The notes under the pieces: generated by a model
Databases searched by the model: none
What the model saw: the letters and a program-made list of their open reading frames with translations, nothing else
Told to the model about the DNA's origin: nothing
Part shown: piece by piece, positions 6,137 to 7,836 of the stretch
Layout: each line of letters starts with the position of its first letter
How positions within the stretch are numbered: position 1 is the first letter of the stretch
Program-made: the position numbers and the translations under genes
Assembly (NCBI GenBank): GCA_900766865.1
Contig: CAAFXA010000042.1
Location: 1 to 7,836 of the forward strand
Length of the DNA stretch: 7,836 nucleotides
Direction: 5' to 3'
Source of the DNA: an uncultured Akkermansia sp.
Lineage (GTDB): Bacteria > Verrucomicrobiota > Verrucomicrobiia > Verrucomicrobiales > Akkermansiaceae

Positions 6137-6487
6137 ATGGCAAATTCAATACAATTCCAAAGTGCCTATACGCTCAACTTGGAAGTGATAGCGGGATGCA
6201 CTGTTATGGCTAATCATCCTGAATACTGGAGAGCAGATATCAGCGTATCGCGTTTGGAAAATTCTGCAGTCCAATGCGGTTCATTTGTGTTCGTGTTTAT
6301 CAAAGACAGAGTTACATACGCTTACGGAATTTCGGCTCAAGAATTGCTGAATGCTTGCCGAAAACATGCGGTTTCTATCAATACAAGTGGTACACCCAGA
6401 TTTCAATTATATATTGCATACACCACAGGCGAAATTTTTAAATCATCATCTCGTAGCAACTTAGTAGTACAGCTGCACTCTAATTAA
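6137..6487 (+). CDS. Small hypothetical protein, 116 aa, first gene of a two-gene unit
   Basis: I do not recognise this protein. From ATG 6137 it begins MANSIQFQSAYTLNLEVIAG and ends RSNLVVQLHSN; alternating hydrophobic stretches (SAVQCGSFVFVFIKDRVTYA, FQLYIAYTTGEIF) suggest a small beta-rich fold. There is no signal peptide or clear membrane helix. The frame is open further upstream to an ATG at 5948 (179 aa). I prefer 6137 because a promoter with an operator-like spacer ends six bases before it, and because the 5' end of the longer version lies in a repeat also found where there is no such gene. The next gene starts 29 bases after the stop with no terminator between, so the two are probably co-transcribed. 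The region is AT-rich compared with the left half of the window. A toxin- or effector-like role paired with the Sel1 protein is possible but speculative. Confidence 0.6.
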   Translation: MANSIQFQSAYTLNLEVIAGCTVMANHPEYWRADISVSRLENSAVQCGSFVFVFIKDRVTYAYGISAQELLNACRKHAVSINTSGTPRFQLYIAYTTGEIFKSSSRSNLVVQLHSN

Positions 6488-6516
6488 ATCATTACACCCT
6501 TAACAATCACATTTTT

Positions 6517-7587
6517 ATGATATCAGAATTTTTAAACAAAGCAAGAATGTACGAAGATGACGGCAATAACGAAGAAGCTGTTCATTGGTATAGAAAAGCT
6601 GCAGAAATGGGCGATAAAGAGGCGCAATATAACCTTGGTTACGCATACGAATATGGAGATGGAGTAGAAGAGGATATGGAGCAAGCTGTTTATTGGTATA
6701 CAAAGGCCGCAGAACAAAACTATGCTGAAGCTCAATACAGTCTCGGTTATGCGTATGAATACGGAGAAGGGGTTGAAGAAAATGCGCAACTGGCTGCTTT
6801 TTGGTACTCAAAGGCAGCTGAGCAAGACCACGCTGAAGCTCAATACTGTCTTGGTTACGCGTATGAATATGGAGAAGGAGTTGAGGAAAATATAGAAATT
6901 GCGTTCGAATGGTACAGAAAAGCGGCTGAGTTGGGAGCGCCTACTGCTCAATATAAATTAGGTTCAGTAGAAAAAGATGTACATAAGGCCATGGAATGGT
7001 ACAAAAAGGCAGCTGAGCAAGACCATGCAGAATCACTTTACAGGCTTGGTATGTGCTATGAAAATGGATGGCTTGGATACAAAAATCTTGAAGAGGCATT
7101 TAATTATTACAAAAAAGCTGCGGAACAGAAACATACTGTAGCATTATTTAACCTAGGCGTATTTTACGAGCGAGGCATTGCCGTAGCGCAAAACCTCCCC
7201 GAAGCTTTTGTCTGTTACCGAGAGGCTTCAGAAAAAGGTCATATTCCGGCTGTTTTTAATATGGCAAGCATACAAGAACGTGCTGGTTATTACACAGAGG
7301 CATTCAATAATTATCAAAAGGCTGCGGAAAATAACTTTGCCTCAGCTCAATACAATTTAGGTGTACTTTATGAACGAGGGTGTGGGACGATACAAGATGC
7401 CGAGCGCGCCTTATATTGGTATTTGAAAGCTGCCGAGCAAGGACATTTAGATGCGCAATTTAATGCAGGTAATTGTTACCAAAATGGTATAGGAACATCA
7501 ATTAACCTAGAACAAGCTCGCCACTGGTTCACCCGTGCAGCCGAGCAAGGTGACCAAGAAGCAGCCTACAGATTGAGACAATTATAA
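6517..7587 (+). CDS. Sel1-like repeat (SLR) protein, 356 aa
   Basis: Residues 33-345 are nine consecutive Sel1-like repeats, a TPR-related alpha-alpha solenoid for protein-protein contacts. They are preceded by a half repeat (EEAVHWYRKAAEMG) and followed by an 11-residue tail. Seven repeats have the standard 36 residues (pattern AQY-LG--YE-G-GV--N---A--WY-KAAEQ). The fourth (141-169) is 29 residues and the seventh (242-273) is 32, both shortened in the inter-helix loop. No signal peptide or membrane segment is visible, so it is predicted cytoplasmic. Start choice rests on the preceding stop 29 bases upstream; no Shine-Dalgarno site is seen. Sel1 proteins act as scaffolds, regulators and, in some secretion systems, as immunity proteins, so a partner role for the 116-aa protein upstream is plausible. 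A hand count of one line in this gene gives about 40% GC, against 45-62% in lines sampled from the left half. Confidence 0.92.
   Translation: MISEFLNKARMYEDDGNNEEAVHWYRKAAEMGDKEAQYNLGYAYEYGDGVEEDMEQAVYWYTKAAEQNYAEAQYSLGYAYEYGEGVEENAQLAAFWYSKAAEQDHAEAQYCLGYAYEYGEGVEENIEIAFEWYRKAAELGAPTAQYKLGSVEKDVHKAMEWYKKAAEQDHAESLYRLGMCYENGWLGYKNLEEAFNYYKKAAEQKHTVALFNLGVFYERGIAVAQNLPEAFVCYREASEKGHIPAVFNMASIQERAGYYTEAFNNYQKAAENNFASAQYNLGVLYERGCGTIQDAERALYWYLKAAEQGHLDAQFNAGNCYQNGIGTSINLEQARHWFTRAAEQGDQEAAYRLRQL
6613..6936 (+). repeat. Three near-identical 108-bp tandem units inside the Sel1 gene
   Basis: Codons 33-140 form three consecutive 36-codon units with nearly the same protein sequence (each has AQY-LGYAYEYG-GVEE). 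Their likeness at DNA level suggests recent duplication and makes copy-number change by recombination likely. Later units are more diverged. Confidence 0.75.
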
Positions 7588-7614
7588 CACACCGTATTGA
7601 ATAACCTTTGTCTC

Positions 7615-7650
7615 CAGCATAGCCGCCCCCAAATGGATGTGGCTATGCTG
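7615..7650 (+). terminator. Strong hairpin after the Sel1 gene, probable terminator with a weak T-run
   Basis: CAGCATAGCC (7615-7624) pairs perfectly over 10 bases with GGCTATGCTG (7641-7650) around a 16-base loop. It begins 28 bases after the Sel1 stop. Only TCGATTTAT follows, so classical rho-independent termination would be inefficient; it may instead protect the 3' end of the message. Confidence 0.5.
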
Positions 7651-7767
7651 TCGATTTATCAGACAGAACTCATCACTAGAGTAAAAGCTGTATGCTTCAT
7701 CCCGAGATGTCCGTCCGTTGCTCAGCATCAACAAACATTGTGATATGAATTTGTTCCTGGGAAACAG
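7651..7767. other. Short intergenic stretch, nothing assigned
   Basis: No frame of useful length on either strand, no RNA gene and no strong promoter was seen. A weak TTGCTC-17-TGATAT pair (7718-7746) precedes the possible start at 7768, but the -10 matches only three bases. Confidence 0.4.
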
Positions 7768-7836
7768 GTGAAACCTAAAGCCTCCTGTCCTTACGGAGAA
7801 GAAATCAAAGAGTTGCTCAAAAAGGCTGAAACCGGC
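7768..7836 (+). CDS. Possible 5' end of an unidentified gene leaving the right edge
   Basis: A GTG at 7768 opens a frame that stays open to the window end. It encodes 23 residues beginning VKPKASCPYG and continuing EEIKELLKKAETG, which looks like the start of an amphipathic helix. The frame is also open back to the codon after TGA 7741-7743 but has no ATG. The piece is too short to identify, and it may not be a gene. Confidence 0.2.
   Translation, partial: MKPKASCPYGEEIKELLKKAETG

Noticed and set aside
6515..6811. Minus-strand open frames opposite the first third of the Sel1 gene
   Set aside because: Antisense to well-defined Sel1 repeats; periodic codons on the plus strand create them.
1..7836. 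CRISPR array, complete tRNA, rRNA or transposase
   Set aside because: No regularly spaced short repeats, no complete cloverleaf and no transposase motif were seen on either strand; the tRNA-like spacing in the ~80-bp repeat lacks a 5' half and CCA.

Overview
The window looks like an accessory region of a gut Verrucomicrobiota genome, most likely Akkermansia or a close relative. Three things point there. The protein at 4728-5678 ends in a PEP-CTERM sorting signal (PEPTSATLSLLALAGLAA followed by RRRRN). The left half encodes a giant secreted protein with autotransporter-type passenger repeats. Shine-Dalgarno sites are missing in front of most starts. The taxon is an inference from these signatures; there is no rRNA or housekeeping gene to confirm it.

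Layout. (1) Positions 1-4018, minus strand: the N-terminal ~1,300 residues of a very large surface protein, cut by the left edge. Its reading frame is split from its own signal peptide at a run of eight C (minus strand, 3893-3900). One extra C would join a 42-residue signal-peptide frame (starting at 4018) to the rest. As given, the main frame can only start at an internal ATG (3920) with no signal peptide. (2) Positions 4019-4727: a divergent intergenic region with a second homopolymer pair (A8/C9), a hairpin, a very good bidirectional terminator, a possible 49-codon minus-strand gene ending just before that terminator, one copy of an ~80-bp repeat, and a near-consensus promoter. (3) Positions 4728-5678, plus strand: an IdeS/Mac-type (peptidase C66) cysteine protease homologue with a PEP-CTERM anchor. 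(4) Positions 5679-6136: intergenic, holding the second copy of the ~80-bp repeat and a promoter whose 17-bp spacer is a perfect palindrome. (5) Positions 6137-7587, plus strand: a likely two-gene unit, a small unrecognised protein followed by a Sel1-repeat protein. It is clearly more AT-rich than the left half. (6) Positions 7588-7836: a strong hairpin and perhaps the first codons of another gene leaving the window.

How the parts may relate. The protease and the giant repeat protein are both predicted cell-surface or secreted products, divergently oriented, and so are candidates for host interaction. The protease has the conserved Cys/His/Asp surroundings of the streptococcal immunoglobulin-cleaving enzymes. 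It is bracketed by the two repeat copies in the same orientation, which may be shared regulatory leaders or traces of a mobile unit. The small protein plus Sel1 protein looks like a separate cassette under its own operator-controlled promoter, with the first gene possibly read from a leaderless mRNA. Functional statements beyond family membership are inference.
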